DNA of 64,000 nucleotides from Tetrapyrgos nigripes (GCA_013368315.1 JAACJM010000084.1:124001-188000); one strand, 5' to 3'; positions 44,672 to 56,100 are shown, counted from the stretch's first letter. Notes: generated by a model from the sequence alone, not told the origin. Numbers and translations: made by a program.

Positions 44672-46030
44672 CTACTTGTGTCTGAAGTACTGCCTATACA
44701 CCATAAGTTCTGCCACCAGAGTATGACATAACTCTTCGCCAGTTCCAGCCTCATGTCCTACATCAACATCCTGCTCGTTCAACCCAGCCTCCTCTGGTTC
44801 CAAGTCAGTTAAAGACTGAAGAGCACTCCTTAAGAAAGCTGAACCCTCGACGTCGATCATCATATTGTGGAGAACGATAGTGACTGTCATCCAGCGAGTA
44901 GCATCATAATGCTGCTGTTTTGAGTTAATATCGACACGAAGGCCCTTCAGACATGGCCAGCATCCCTTCAGCACACCAATACAATGTTCCGATGCCACGT
45001 GCATCCGAGACAACGTGGTATCGAACTTTGAGTTTTTGTAAAGCAGGCTGGCGGGTTTTTTGTGGACTACCTGCATTCGGTCTGTACGCGTGTAGGCAGA
45101 GTCACCATAAGCAAACTCTTGGGCCTCAAATAGCCACCCAGGAAGGAGAAATGCAGCAGTGTCTGCAAAGGCGTTCGCATCGTGAGCCGATCCAGTCAAG
45201 CCATGAGCGTAATCAACGATCCTCAAAGTCGAAGGAACATTGCTGACCTTTGAGAAAATATGAGAGTGGGAAAGAGAGATAGTAACCTGACGTACCTGAA
45301 GGTTAAGACCATAGTTTGATTTCCTAGTGTAATACGCATCTCCGTTCAAACCAGGCTTTTGGTGCAGAACAACGATAGTCCCATCATACATAATCCACCC
45401 GTTCCGCCAAGTCCCCCTAAAGCCTAGGTGCTCATCGATCCACTGCTTCTCCACTTCCTTCTCCTCTGGGGCTAGTTTCCGAACAAATATATTGTGCAGA
45501 GACTCGATTGCAGTGAAGCAGCGCTTTGTAAAGCATAAGACAGCACCTTCACTACAACCAGCTGTCCGGGCCACACACGAGATAGATGCAGCATTCCCAT
45601 AGTGACCCAAGCGGTATAGAGTAACAGCTAGCTGCTGCTCAACTGGGGCCTGAGGGTTCTGGGAGTTGTTGAAAAAGACTGGATGTTGTTCGATGAGAGA
45701 GAGCAAGAAGTGGAAGGTCCGAGGGGTAACTCGAAGCATATCCTGAAAGCGATGATGGTTGTTGAGGTCTCCAGCATATGCCCACGCAAGTGCATGAAGG
45801 TTTCCGTGCTTTGGAACACAGAAACGAGGCTTGAGATAGCGTGTCTCATAGATAGCCATAATGACAGTCATATCCAAACAGAATTGATCAGCATACTCCT
45901 GGAAAGTGGATGGTGGAAGTTGCTGTTGCTTCATACCCATAAGAAGCAGGTAGATGCATACAGCCTCATCTCGAAACGTCAGTTGACGAGGCATGTTGTG
46001 TTGACGCAGCAGTCCAGGACGTTGGAGCAT
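44672..46030 (-). CDS. PIF/Harbinger DDE transposase
   Basis: The open frame extends to 46126, but its first 30 codons translate the inverted repeat. The natural start is probably MLQRPGLLRQHNMP near 46030. The catalytic core follows the DDE_Tnp_4 pattern: D in WIMYDGTIVVLHQKPGLNGD, then YYTRKSNYGLNLQ, LRIVDYAHGLTGSAHDANAF, D in EFAYGDSAYTRTDRMQ, and E in ASEHCIGVLKGCWPCLKGLR. An intron of 48 nt (45248-45295, GTACGT...AAAG) can be removed without changing frame and joins NYGLNLQ to VSNVPSTLRIVDY, which looks more natural. No stop or frameshift was seen. It would cut and move this element together with its partner. Confidence 0.9.
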   Translation of the reverse strand: MLQRPGLLRQHNMPRQLTFRDEAVCIYLLLMGMKQQQLPPSTFQEYADQFCLDMTVIMAIYETRYLKPRFCVPKHGNLHALAWAYAGDLNNHHRFQDMLRVTPRTFHFLLSLIEQHPVFFNNSQNPQAPVEQQLAVTLYRLGHYGNAASISCVARTAGCSEGAVLCFTKRCFTAIESLHNIFVRKLAPEEKEVEKQWIDEHLGFRGTWRNGWIMYDGTIVVLHQKPGLNGDAYYTRKSNYGLNLQVRQVTISLSHSHIFSKVSNVPSTLRIVDYAHGLTGSAHDANAFADTAAFLLPGWLFEAQEFAYGDSAYTRTDRMQVVHKKPASLLYKNSKFDTTLSRMHVASEHCIGVLKGCWPCLKGLRVDINSKQQHYDATRWMTVTIVLHNMMIDVEGSAFLRSALQSLTDLEPEEAGLNEQDVDVGHEAGTGEELCHTLVAELMVYRQYFRHK

Positions 46031-46439
46031 GACATTAGGTAAGCAAACCTCATTTCTACAAACTTTTCTACAAATGTTTCTACACATTTCTACACTAACT
46101 TTGAACGTACCTATTTGAAGGGCCATTCATCAAGGAGATGTACATTTTACACACCACATGTCTCATTGCAAATTGATTTAGCTTCTACAGAGTCAATTAC
46201 ATACACTTTAAAATTGCAGTCTCATTTTGTGCAAGTCTTTGCTAGATTTTTCTAACTGTGTTAGACAGCTTGCCTTATAAATATGGTGACCCAGAGAGAA
46301 CAGGCAGATCCTATGAATTAGGTTTTAGTATACAAAGGCAATGTCAGTCATTTTACAAGCCAAAAAATAGTCTAGACATATTCAAGAGGATTTAGGGCAC
46401 ATCAAAGGCATTTTAGGGGCATATAAAGTAGCTGGTGGA

Positions 46440-46660
46440 AGCTTGAGAGTAGCTTGGGGTAGCTTGAGAGCAGCTTGAGTAGCTTGAGTGTAGCTTGAGT
46501 GTAGCTTGACTATAGCTTGACTGTAGCTTGAGTATAGCTTGAGTGTAGCTTGAGGTGGCTTGATGAGTGTGGCTTGAGTGTGGCTTGAGTGTGGCTTGAG
46601 TGTGGCTTGAGTGTGGCTTGAGTGTGGCTTGAGTATAGTAGCCTGAGGGTAGCTTGACTT
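46440..46660 (+). repeat. TAGCTTGAGTG tandem array
   Basis: About twenty 11-12-bp units of (G)TAGCTTGAGTG/GTGGCTTGAGTG, at the start of copy B of the unassigned element. The variation is mostly A/G at one position (TAGCTTG versus TGGCTTG). Shorter arrays lie at 42741-42800 and 47080-47170. Confidence 0.9.
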
Positions 46661-47175
46661 TCCATTTTGGGTATGACTGTCCTTATTCCAGTCTAGTCAA
46701 CTTCACTACACTTCATTTTATGTCAAGTTACTTGCATGGAAAGAGCCATTCATTGAGCAAACATATATTGTACATACCACATTCTTCATTGCCAATTGGT
46801 TTAGCCTCTAATGAGTTGAGTACATAAACTTTAAAACTGCAGACATAGAAATACAGTGATCTAGAGAGAACAGGCATATCCAGATTAATGAGTTTCTAGT
46901 ATTCAGAGGCAATGACAATAGTTTTACAAGCCAAAAAATAGTTTAGACAAATTCAAAAGAGATTAGGACATCAAAGGGATTTCATAGGCATAGAATTTTC
47001 TTTTGCGTCATTTTGAGACGGCTCAAGAGTAGCTGGAGCAACATTGAGGTAGTCTGAGTGTAGCTTAAGGGTAGCTTGAGGAAAGATTGAGATAGCTTGA
47101 GTAGCTTGAGTATAGCTTGAGTGTAGCTTGAGTAGTAGCTTGAGTAGTAGCTTGAGTGGTAGCTTGAAAAACTGG

Positions 47176-47770
47176 TGGCCCGTCACTCAATAGCTGGCAG
47201 TTGCAGATGGTCGACAATGGATGCCCTATGCTTAGTTGCACGACTTGGTACTTCAAATGCATCTACTTTGTCCGTGCTAGTCGTTGGTTTGACAACATAT
47301 ACAAAGGGTTATTCAGCGAGTACGTCTATGATTTCTTTCTTTTCTCTTTTTATTTGGTTAAGTTCTGGTAACAGGGCTCCTATTCCTTTTGGGTTAATAC
47401 AAAACCGTATAATGCAGCTTACATATTCGGTCATTGGTGACAAGTTGGCAAGACTGCCAAAATGTAGATCCCGTCTTCCCCTCCTCGTGTGTTTGGGAGT
47501 ATTGAACCTAATGTTGTGTATTTTCTTCCACTTCGAGAGAATTTATTCAGTGAGTACAGTTTTGAATGTCTGGGCTTTATAGACTAATGATAACGAAAAG
47601 GTCGACATGTGCATTCGCAAAAAGTTATTGGTGATTTACGTCCGAGTCCCCCACCTGCATGGCACAGCTCTTTCCGTGCATTGATGGAGGGTCAGTCTGA
47701 AACCCTAGTAAACCTTCAAAAGTACCATGGTGTGGTATTTGTCCTCACTCGTAGAAGGATAAAGTGGTAG
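47176..47770 (+). CDS. multi-exon hypothetical gene or remnant
   Basis: The first exon reads SLNSWQLQMVDNGCPMLSCT then WYFKCIYFVRASRWFDNIYK and GLFSE, up to a GTACGT donor near 47320. After ...AACAG (47381) comes APIPFGLIQNRIMQLTYSVI GDKLARLPKCRSRLPLLVCL, with a hydrophobic stretch GVLNLMLCIFF. A last segment, HVHSQKVIGDLRPSPPPAWH then FRALMEGQSETLVNLQKYHG VVFVLTRRRIKW, ends at TAG 47768-47770. The join into the last segment (GTGAGT near 47551 to AAAAG near 47600) is off by one base, so there is either a frameshift or another splice site. It begins right after the transposon dimer, so its start may have been separated from it. Not recognised. Confidence 0.4.
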
Positions 47771-48003
47771 TTGTAGAATGTATAGCTAGATAGCCACATA
47801 ACGCGGTATAATAGTACCAGACCTTCTCCGACACAGCGGGTAACTGGGTAAAGCATGATATGTGCTCTGGAAGAAACAGGAACCATGTATGGGACAAATA
47901 TCTACCGTACTTTTTGCAAATTTACTTTCTAGAAACTTCTGGACCCAACCCTTGTAAACCACGGCTTACAATCTCCGTCACTTTTCATCCAACCAACCAA
48001 AAC

Positions 48004-48612
48004 ATGTCCCAGGCAACACCTCTCAATGCCAATGCACCCTCTCCCATTGTCGCAAGCATCGTCAAAGTGCAATGGTTTGACACTAGCCTCAGGGAACCAA
48101 AAGGCCTCCTCAAGAATGAGCGTGGAGTGTTCGAGACCCCGATGCCGCAATTGGACGACCTCATGAGGGAGCAGGTTGAAGGAACTGGTGACAGTGTCAC
48201 CGCTGAAGACTTCGCCAAGTGTCCAGAATGGTGTGTTCCATTATCTCTCCTCTTATGCCAGTGAATGACTTTTCTTTTTCCTTTTTCAGTCATCGTCAAT
48301 TTGGATACGCTATCATATGTTGCCCTTACCATGGTTTCAGACTTCAAAAGGTTAATATCAAAGCAGGTTGGACCTCGTACGTATTGCATATGTTCTATTC
48401 CTTACGCTATGCTAATGCTGCTGACTAGCTTTGTCCGAATTCCTGCGGATTTCCTTCACCGAGCAGTTCGAGCTTGGTACAACCACAATCAATTCCACCT
48501 CACTCTTGTCAAATATGAGCGTAACCTCCCGTTCCCTTCAAACCTCCCTACTCCTCCTGTACACGCCAGCGGCCTGCCCTTTTCAACTGCATTCCCATCC
48601 CCCGATGTTTAG
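48004..48612 (+). CDS. three-exon hypothetical protein, 165 aa, intact
   Basis: Exons 48004-48230, 48290-48376 and 48429-48612 join in phase (GTGTGT...TTCAG, GTACGT...CTAG) to a 165-residue protein. It starts MSQATPLNANAPSPIVASIV. The middle reads VQWFDTSLREPKGLLKNERG, and ECHRQFGYAIICCPYHGF contains a CC pair and a His. The last exon gives FVRIPADFLHRAVRAWYNHN and a Pro-rich tail ending FPSPDV. There is no signal peptide or membrane segment. The exact phase match over three exons argues for a real gene; the family is unknown. A plus-strand cluster of similar unknown genes follows. Confidence 0.65.
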
Positions 48613-48811
48613 TCCCTCTTATCATTACACATAGTACATTTCAGGTGGAATAGGTGAAAATAAAATATGGTACACCATCTATACTATTCCAATAAACGCT
48701 GTGTGTTCTGTCAATAAAATTTTCGAGATCAGATAACATGTCGCATACTTACAAGTGGAGTCAAAGCGGGTAACGCTAGAAGTCTATCCTCTTCTACCAT
48801 CATCGTCTGCC

Positions 48812-49614
48812 ATGGAGGCTCTAAGAAACATAGCGGACCGATACCGTTACACCCAAGGACTTATTGTCTGGCGTAGAGAAATGGAAGGGGAGTTGGCTCT
48901 GGCTGGTAGTAAGTGTTATTGCATCATCTATTTTGTACTGAACTGAGGATTTTACAGTCTCTGATAGACTGTCAAAAACAGTGCTTATGGGGCTACTGCT
49001 TAGGGAATTCGATCAGTACTGGCCAATTATGGGTGAGCTACTCTAACATTATCATGCCAATGGCAGAAGGTTAACTCTCTATATATATCGGTCTCTCTTT
49101 GTGTCTCTCTACGTCTCACTGTACTGCTTTTCTCCTGGTCACCCACACAGATAACGAAAAGGCGAACTTGGTCGCTGCTACATGTGCTAGCAAAGAAGAA
49201 GGAAGGCAACGTGAGTGGGCTATCAGACTTGTATGTTTCCTCCACACTTACCGGATAGTGTATCAGCAACAAATGAGGAACTTGGTAAGATTTTGTTTAG
49301 CTACCGTTTGAACTGTGATTGAAAGGCATGTAGAATCTCTAGCTGCTTTCTTGCGGAATCATTTTGGACTACCAGAAGGTCCACAAGAATATCAGCTTCC
49401 TTCTGGCATCAGTGACTCTTTCAACCTCCCTCTCAGGGAGATGGGGCGCTACACACCAGATCGTAGGACAGGATGTGGGGAATGCGATAGATATCTGCCA
49501 CCATCGAGTGTGGAGTATGGGCATTCGCAAGCGTGTCCGTATCATTTACTCAAGCAGATGACAGAGCGACTAGTAGAGCGGGTATCATCACACTCGTTGG
49601 ACTCGACGATTTAG
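48812..49614 (+). pseudogene. hypothetical gene with one in-frame TGA
   Basis: Exons 48812-48908, 48958-49032 and 49151-49614 join in phase: MEALRNIADRYRYTQGLIVW RREMEGELALAG, ISDRLSKTVLMGLLLREFDQ YWPIM, DNEKANLVAATCASKEEGRQ. The third exon is open except TGA 49309-49311 within CLATV-x-TVIERHVESLAAFL; Arg (CGA) would fit. An intron from GTAAGA at 49285 cannot remove the stop and keep the frame with the AG sites I see. The C-terminal part has a possible zinc site, CGECDRYLPPSSVEYGHSQA C. Whether it is a decayed gene or one with an unusual splice is open. Confidence 0.55.
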
Positions 49615-50920
49615 CTTAATACTTTTCCTAGCAGTGTGCCACAGAGGTGGGATGTGAAAGAGGAATAGAATAGTGCATTGACAACGAATAAAAAAAGTGT
49701 ATGGTCCCCCAAATAGAAAGTCTTGTTAACAAACAGTGAAGTAAGTGCTAGTGTAACACAATCTTTTACATGTTAAGAACGACCAAATGACCAAGTGGAG
49801 AACGAGGCGTGATTTTGGATATCTCATGTACCCGAGTGTTCAGTCCACTGTTGGGTCACTTTGTTAAATACAATTTATTACGAGGCCTTTAGGCTGAGTT
49901 ACGAGGCCTCTTAAAGGCCGAGTTAACTTAGGTCGACTTTTGCTATGTTCCCACGCCTGCAGATTTGTATTGTGGTCTCTACGACAACCGAATTGTGGTC
50001 TGGACCGGGTCCAAGGACTAATGACGTCGACAACCACGACGTCATCTCTCGTTTCTCCAAGGTCTACCCTCATCGTTCAATAACTACGTTAAATGCTAGT
50101 GCACGCGCAGCACAGGAATCTGCAATACATACATCTTCCCCAGTCTAGAGATAGAGGATTTGAAACCGCCTTTTGCGGGATAACCACGACTTTGGATGAG
50201 GTGATGAAATATCCGGTTTCGAAAAAGATGAGGCTGATATCAGGGCGAACGTCTCCAGGTTCTGGATAACATTTCGGACATGACATGCATGACACTCAGC
50301 GTACCAACCCTTTCATTTTCCTCAATTCCTTGATCACTGATCAGTCCGACATGACAGAGCGGAGTTCAACGTGGCATGTCACAGTCGTGACATTCCATAG
50401 ACGTGTCAGTCTTCCCCCGCTCACCGCCTCGTCGCTGACGCTCACGGAACTCGCTCTACAGCGTCATTTTCATTCATTTCATCATTCCCATCGTTTTTAT
50501 TTTCATTGTCATAAGCCGTTGACTTGAGCGTCTCGTGAAGAGGCCCTCAAGTCCAGCTAATTGGCGACTGGAAGTTCCTCGTTCGATGACCACACCCTTT
50601 CGTAATCCCATCCATTCCAATACTCCCCCCAAAGCACTCCGAATTCGTTTCGGTGTTCTGCAAATAGAATTCGCTTCTATTTCCTGACCGTTCCCGGAAA
50701 ATAATTGGTCCTGTGCAAGTCCTGTCTTGGCTGCGCATCTTGCATGTACGTATTTTGAATACACCACATATCAGGATCTTCATTGAGTGTGTATCCTAAT
50801 GACACATTTTCGAGGAGTGTTGTAAATCCTCCGAAGTCAATTTGGATCTAAGAATGCAGATCTTCCTATTCGGCCAGTTCGCCCATATAGCTTGCAGATA
50901 CACCGCCCGTTTCAGTGCCC
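49615..50920. other. intergenic with dispersed repeat copy 4
   Basis: Non-coding apart from short frames. About 49880-50045 matches the repeat at 1672: ACGAGGCCTCTTAAAGGCCG, GAGTTAACTTAGGTCGAC, GTCTGGACCGGGTCC, AATGACGTCGACAACCACGA. 50540-50920 is the probable promoter region of the next gene. Confidence 0.4.
49880..50045. repeat. dispersed repeat, copy 4
   Basis: Same block order as at 1672-1860, with a CpG-richer ending (TGACGTCGACAACCACGACG versus TGACGTCAATAACCACGATG). It may therefore be the least decayed copy. Confidence 0.6.
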
Positions 50921-52160
50921 ATGGACTCCTTCTACGATTTTCAACGAGCAAGTAAGTCTTCGTTATGTACAGTTCTCTACATTTTTTCAATCATTTTCTG
51001 CTATACAGAGCACCTCCTTGATGCCGCTCAAGCAGACCGAAATCAAATGTTCCTCAAACAGTCAAGATCCTTGATAGTCGATAGGGTATGTTCATGTTCC
51101 CAAGTTAGTACTCATCGCCTTGCCAGTGTTCCTCATGTGTCATCCTCAACAGAACGGTGACCTTGAGATACGACATTACTCCAATCCCCATTCTTATCGT
51201 GTTACAAACCGTGAAGATCATGAACACCCTAATTCGCCTCTTGAAGAGACAATTTTTCGCCTACAAGGGGTTGTCTATGAGCGTGAACTACCTCCCATGA
51301 CGGCAAGCAGGTGCACAATTTTTAAATCATTCTTAATTAGTTAGCTGATATTGTAAAACAGTAGGGTGTATGCTCGGAAACAAGCTCCGTACCTCCGCCA
51401 GCACATCGGAATTGTAGGGCTGGGTCTTCCATATATGTCTACTGCTGTAGATCAGCTCTATCAAATTATTTCCAAGTTCCAGCGTCCTCTGAATGGTCAA
51501 ACTCTCAATCCCTGGACTGCAGACAGCTCATTCGGTCCCGGCCACATCAGTATCACCGCTAATTGTCGTTACTTCACTGTGGGTTCCGGCGCATCTACAA
51601 AGCAGTCCCTACCATTTCAGGATGGTGTCGATCCAGATGGTATTCTTCAGTCACTCGTCACGAGTACAATGGTGCACACAGAGGATAATTCAGTCCTCTA
51701 TATGAAAGCTTCAAAGTCAGGTCTAAAGTGGCGGTAAGTTTTCCGATTCCACGTATCGGCAACCTTTTTTTTCCACTCATATCCTTATACAGGTACACCG
51801 ATATCCCGCCTGCTGATATCTCAATTGGCGATGTTGTGGAGATACAATTTACAATAATGACTATTCGACAGCGTGATAGTTCGTACAAAATGATCATGAT
51901 TCTGAGGTCCGTTGCATTATTGGATGATTCCGTCTCAACCGTTCGTACTATTTCCAGATTTTTGGGCTATACTTATGCTTATATTTATTCAGGCTGCGTC
52001 TGTCGCCAGAAACCGTGCGTTCTCATTGAGAAAAGACCCACCGATTACACAACGCAACCTTTTGAAGCGTGTGAAATACGAGGACAGTTCGGATGAAGAA
52101 GATGTTCGTGAGCACTTGAGAGTGCGTAGAGATATGGCTGGACTCAGGATTGGCGACTGA
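50921..52160 (+). CDS. six-exon lineage-specific protein, 317 aa, intact
   Basis: Exons are 50921-50951, 51009-51085, 51153-51310, 51362-51733, 51793-51940 and 51993-52160, all in phase, giving 317 residues. It starts MDSFYDFQRAKHLLDAAQAD. The core reads PLEETIFRLQGVVYERELPP and LNPWTADSSFGPGHISITAN, then QDGVDPDGILQSLVTSTMVH TEDN, and finally IPPADISIGDVVEIQFTIMT then MIMILRSVALLD. The C terminus is basic/acidic (SLRKDPPITQRNLLKRVKYE DSSDEEDV). The pattern DPDGIL...HTEDN...GDVVE(I/V)Q...LRS(L/V)ALLD is one I associate with a repeated, unnamed family in Agaricomycetes. Its function is unknown. No decay was seen. Confidence 0.75.
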
Positions 52161-53132
52161 ATATAGTCTCTCGTAGCCGTGCAGTACTAGTAGCAGCATA
52201 GAAAAATCCCGGTAGCTATGTACATATTTGTCTTCGTCGAATTTTGGTTGAAATTGCCCCATGGCAACTAAGGAGGAGGGACTTGCAGAACTGGAATGAC
52301 GCTGATCTCGGTCGCATTTGCTCTGGTTTAGGAACTTTATTTCTAGGTCCCGAGTCATCTGTTGATAATCATGCGGACGCTCCAACTGCCGGCTCGTCGA
52401 CGTCCTTGATCGCTATGGACCATCCGCTTCGCACAGTAGCAACAAATACGGCTATATTCCTCGAGTAACCAGTACAGACTATTACTCAACTATTGCTACA
52501 GTTTCTGACCCAACGAACGAGTCGGGGATGCCACGACCAGTAGCCTTAAGCATTGGATACTGTGAAAGGTATTGACTCGCAAAAACTCTCTACATGTCAC
52601 ACTCACATGTCAAAACTTTCTTCTCCAACTCCGTCGCTTGACGGTTTCTTGTGTTACAATCACATAGTATGATAGGGATACCATGGACCCTAACCAGCTG
52701 GAATTTTGTCATGTATTCAACTCGAGACAGCTGTGCCACTGAACCCTAGCCATCAAGCTTCTTTTCCTTTGCGAATCGCGATCAAGCACGCTAGAACCGC
52801 TGCTCATATCAGAGCAGCTGCGTCGGTACGTTTGAGGTTCTCCACCATCCGCATATCACTTAGCAAATACTCAGGAACATTCTACAGTCATACAGACCCC
52901 GACGGTCAAAATTTTTTTGCCTAGCCTATGTCAAATTGTAGATAGGTCATTCACTAGCGTCAATCAGCTGCGGCATATGTTTTTCCTCGCACAAGTTCCC
53001 TCTTTGTAGATCAATGCAACAGTAAGATTCTCACTCCTCGGCCTTTGTTACACCATCCTGACGTTTATGTTCAATCCGGCGTGGATATAAAAGCTTCCCT
53101 CATAGCTACTTCTTCAACCGCCCCCCCAAGTT
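52161..53132. other. intergenic
   Basis: Short frames at 52244-52468 and 52706-52924 show no conserved features. The stretch 53020-53130 just before the next start contains a CCCCCCC run, and TATAAAAGC near 53087 is a plausible TATA box about 46 bp upstream of the start codon. Confidence 0.35.
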
Positions 53133-56100
53133 ATGCCTCGTGGTCAATCGATCAAAAAGCCTCGCCTTGAAGATTTCGACGTTCCTGAGGAGGAAGCTGC
53201 GGAAGACAACATTGAGGAGTATGAAGACAACACTACTCCCCGCCGCTCATCTCGGAAGTAAGTCTTTACCTCGATGTCTTCATCTCATATTCTATAGCAC
53301 TCATGCAAAATTCTAGGTGATCAAGGAAGGCTTCCTCCCCTTCGACACTTGTAGCCACTCCGAAACAGACTCGAACAGCACCGATTCAGCCTCCAGGTGC
53401 TCCCAGGCGAAGAAAGAGGTAATCACTTATCTTCTTCATTTGCTGTCACGTTTTCATCTATCCCTTATAGCCAGGCGAAAGTGAAAGGATCCACACAGTA
53501 CGAAAATTCAGGTATATGGAGACCGTGTCGCTCATTGATGGAAAATCTTTTAATGTAGGCCACTCTCAAACCCTTCAGCTGCACTGCCATCATATGTTAT
53601 GGGATATACTCGGTCAATTCTCGACTGACTGATACTTTTTAGGCTCGCTCAACAGCCACAATCCACATTCAGTACAAGGTAAGTACTATTTGCTTTCCCT
53701 TTAGCCCATTTTATAGCCTGATGGATCTTCACCGTACAGTAGAATGTACGAGTAAGTGCCATGAGGGCTTGATAATTCATCATGCCGCTGACTAGACTGT
53801 AATTCTTAGAATGAACTACAGCTACCCAACGTTATCTCCAGCATTCCATTATGCGCCATCTGGTTACAATTCTTTGTGTGTTTAAACATTTTTTCTTTTA
53901 GATACCGTTTAATCTCACTGTGTCATTAGTGTACCTTCTCAACCAGCACGAGAAGACGAGAACATTTTATCAGAGAGGTATGTCCTTTTGTATTACGTCC
54001 TGAGCTACACACGAGTCTGACGATTGACCATGCCACAGAACATATCCTATGTGAGTTGTATCTTATCAAGACCGATAGTCCTCAGGCTCGACTCACAAAT
54101 ATTTTCAGCCTACCCGATTCTCTCATGCCATACACTTATACATTCAGTGACGCTGTCACTGCTCGTACCCCAGATACCTATATTAATACCCCTGCCGCTG
54201 TTCCTACCGATGCTGCTGCTTCTGCTCTTGCTGATAATACCTCATCTTCAACGCCACATCCTAGCACCACAAATACAAGTCCAGATGAATCTTTAAGGTA
54301 AATCTCTCTACCTGTTTTCAAGATTGTATATGATGGCTGATGGTATTATAGAACTTTACAATCCATGTACGTTCCAGTTCCAGTCTTGTTATGCGCTGAC
54401 TGTACTGGCTCATCAATGATTCATCTTGCAGTATTGATGAGATCCGGAATCCACAGACATTATTCTGGGCATTGTATGTCATCTGTATTCATTATTTATA
54501 AGCTCGCCTCATTCTCTTTTACAGACAACGACTTTACCATTTGTGAGTCACTTAGTCCGTTAGCTAGATGATCTCTGGGTCTGACTAAACTTCAGCCTCG
54601 ACAATGCTATCCCAAATTTTCCCGACCAAGCCCTGTCAGTCTATCGTGTACCCTCAATCTCGTATTTCTCTAGTAACTAATCTTCCATTTGCAGTCAAGC
54701 CTTGCCTCTGGTTCCGAATTCACTTGTCGACAAAGTAACTATGTCTTTCGTCAAGGAGCTGTACGTCAATGTATCTGTTATCTCTTTCATTTCATGCTAA
54801 CTTTCTTTCAGATTCCACACAGACCACGACCCAGATCTTCTGTGGGAATCAGCAAAATTGTTTATAACTCGAAAACAGTTCGATGAGCTCGTAGTGTATG
54901 TCTCGGTCAAAAGCTTCCCCTCAATCTCATCTCATATTTTAGAATCAGCCGTCGTGTGAACGCTTTGAAAGAACGTGCGGGTAGTCCTTATTTTCAACCA
55001 GAGAGCACCGCAGAATCGGCTCCGCCAGCTGATCAAATGCCAAAGTATGTTCAAGTTCTCCCTGTAGCATTGCCTGATTACGAGTTCAACACTTTCCCTG
55101 ACAGCACCACTTCGAAACCAATAACCTTCCCTATGACTCCGGAAACACCGTCTCCATCAAAATCCTCCGTTGCTATTTCCAAGATGCCTCTAGCCCCTAC
55201 TCCGAACACATTATCTCCATCCTCTCCATCAAATATCCAGCCAAAATTGTCATTCGCTGAGCGCCTAGCTCAGCGAAAGATACCTCTGCCCGCTGAGAGG
55301 GATGGCCAAACAATGTCAGCACCCGTGTACGTCTATTTCACCTACTCATGATTGCAACTTCGCATATGCTAATGATTGTATGGCAATTTGATAGGATGTT
55401 GCCGAAAGAATGTCAAGTGACCAACGCAGCGCTACAGGATGCTTTGCTTGTGGACGAAGGTTGTGACTATAACTCTTTACCACCGTTGGTGTGCGTCATT
55501 CCCATCATGACTGATAGTTCAGTACTCATGAATAATCCAGGGCTGGTAAATTGATATCCTGGTCTTTGACACAGGTTCGGAAAGGCAACGTAAAATTTAC
55601 GGAATGGGGCCGTACATTGCCTGATTCCCTTGAGGTGGAGTGAGTACTTGTGTTATCCAGATCATTTCGATCGTCTGCTAATACACTCCAGCTTTTGGAT
55701 TTCCTTTTTCAAGTTTGTTCGGCATCAAAACTACGTGAACCTTTCTCGTATCGACCCTAGAGACCTTGCGGCATTCTCAGGGCATTCGAGCAACTCGGTC
55801 CGAAGTGTACTTTACGTGCGTTCACCTCCCGAAATTGCTATATGTTTATTTCCGGTGCTCGTAGAAGCATCCCATCTAGTTGGATACACACAACTCAAAG
55901 GGCAGGATCCGAAAAGATATCACAAACTGGATGCCATTTTACATTCCCAGGAAGTTGATCGAGCGGTTGCAGTTATAACTATGATACTTAGCGAGGGACG
56001 GACGGAAATGGCAGCTGAAATTGTATCAGATGTGCTTTCTTTCTCCACCCGAGTGGAGAGCACATCACCGAATGCATCAGCCTGTAAGTTTTCATTATTT

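Larger units (their letters stand above)
42893..46112. mobile_element. PIF/Harbinger transposon (3.2 kb) nested in copy A
   Basis: The inverted termini are AGGTACGTTCAAAGTTAGTG (continuing TAGAAA) and their inverse complement at 46089-46112. The flanking duplication is ATT (42890-42892 and 46113-46115); TA is an alternative reading. Subterminal GTAGAAACGT and GTGACTACTT repeats are present. It carries a minus-strand DDE transposase and a plus-strand Myb/SANT-like gene, facing each other, the standard two-gene PIF set. Both look intact. Confidence 0.9.
42736..47171. mobile_element. tandem dimer of a TIR element with TCAAGCTAC arrays, superfamily unassigned
   Basis: The outer ends are TTTTTCAAGCTACTACTCAA and its near-inverse TTGAGTGGTAGCTTGAAAAA. 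Arrays of GTAGCTTGAGT units occur at both ends and in the middle. Two direct copies of one unit can be aligned. Copy A is 42736 to about 46430, minus the PIF insertion, and copy B is about 46431-47171. Shared blocks include CAACTTCACTACACTTCATTT, GCCATTCAT, AGAGAGAACAGGCA, and ACAAGCCAAAAAATAGT. No transposase of its own is visible, so it is non-autonomous. Confidence 0.7.

Noticed and set aside
42882..47171. Direct TAGCTTGAG repeats as a CRISPR-like array
   Set aside because: Units are 11-12 bp with no spacers, and they are subterminal repeats of a transposon in a eukaryote.
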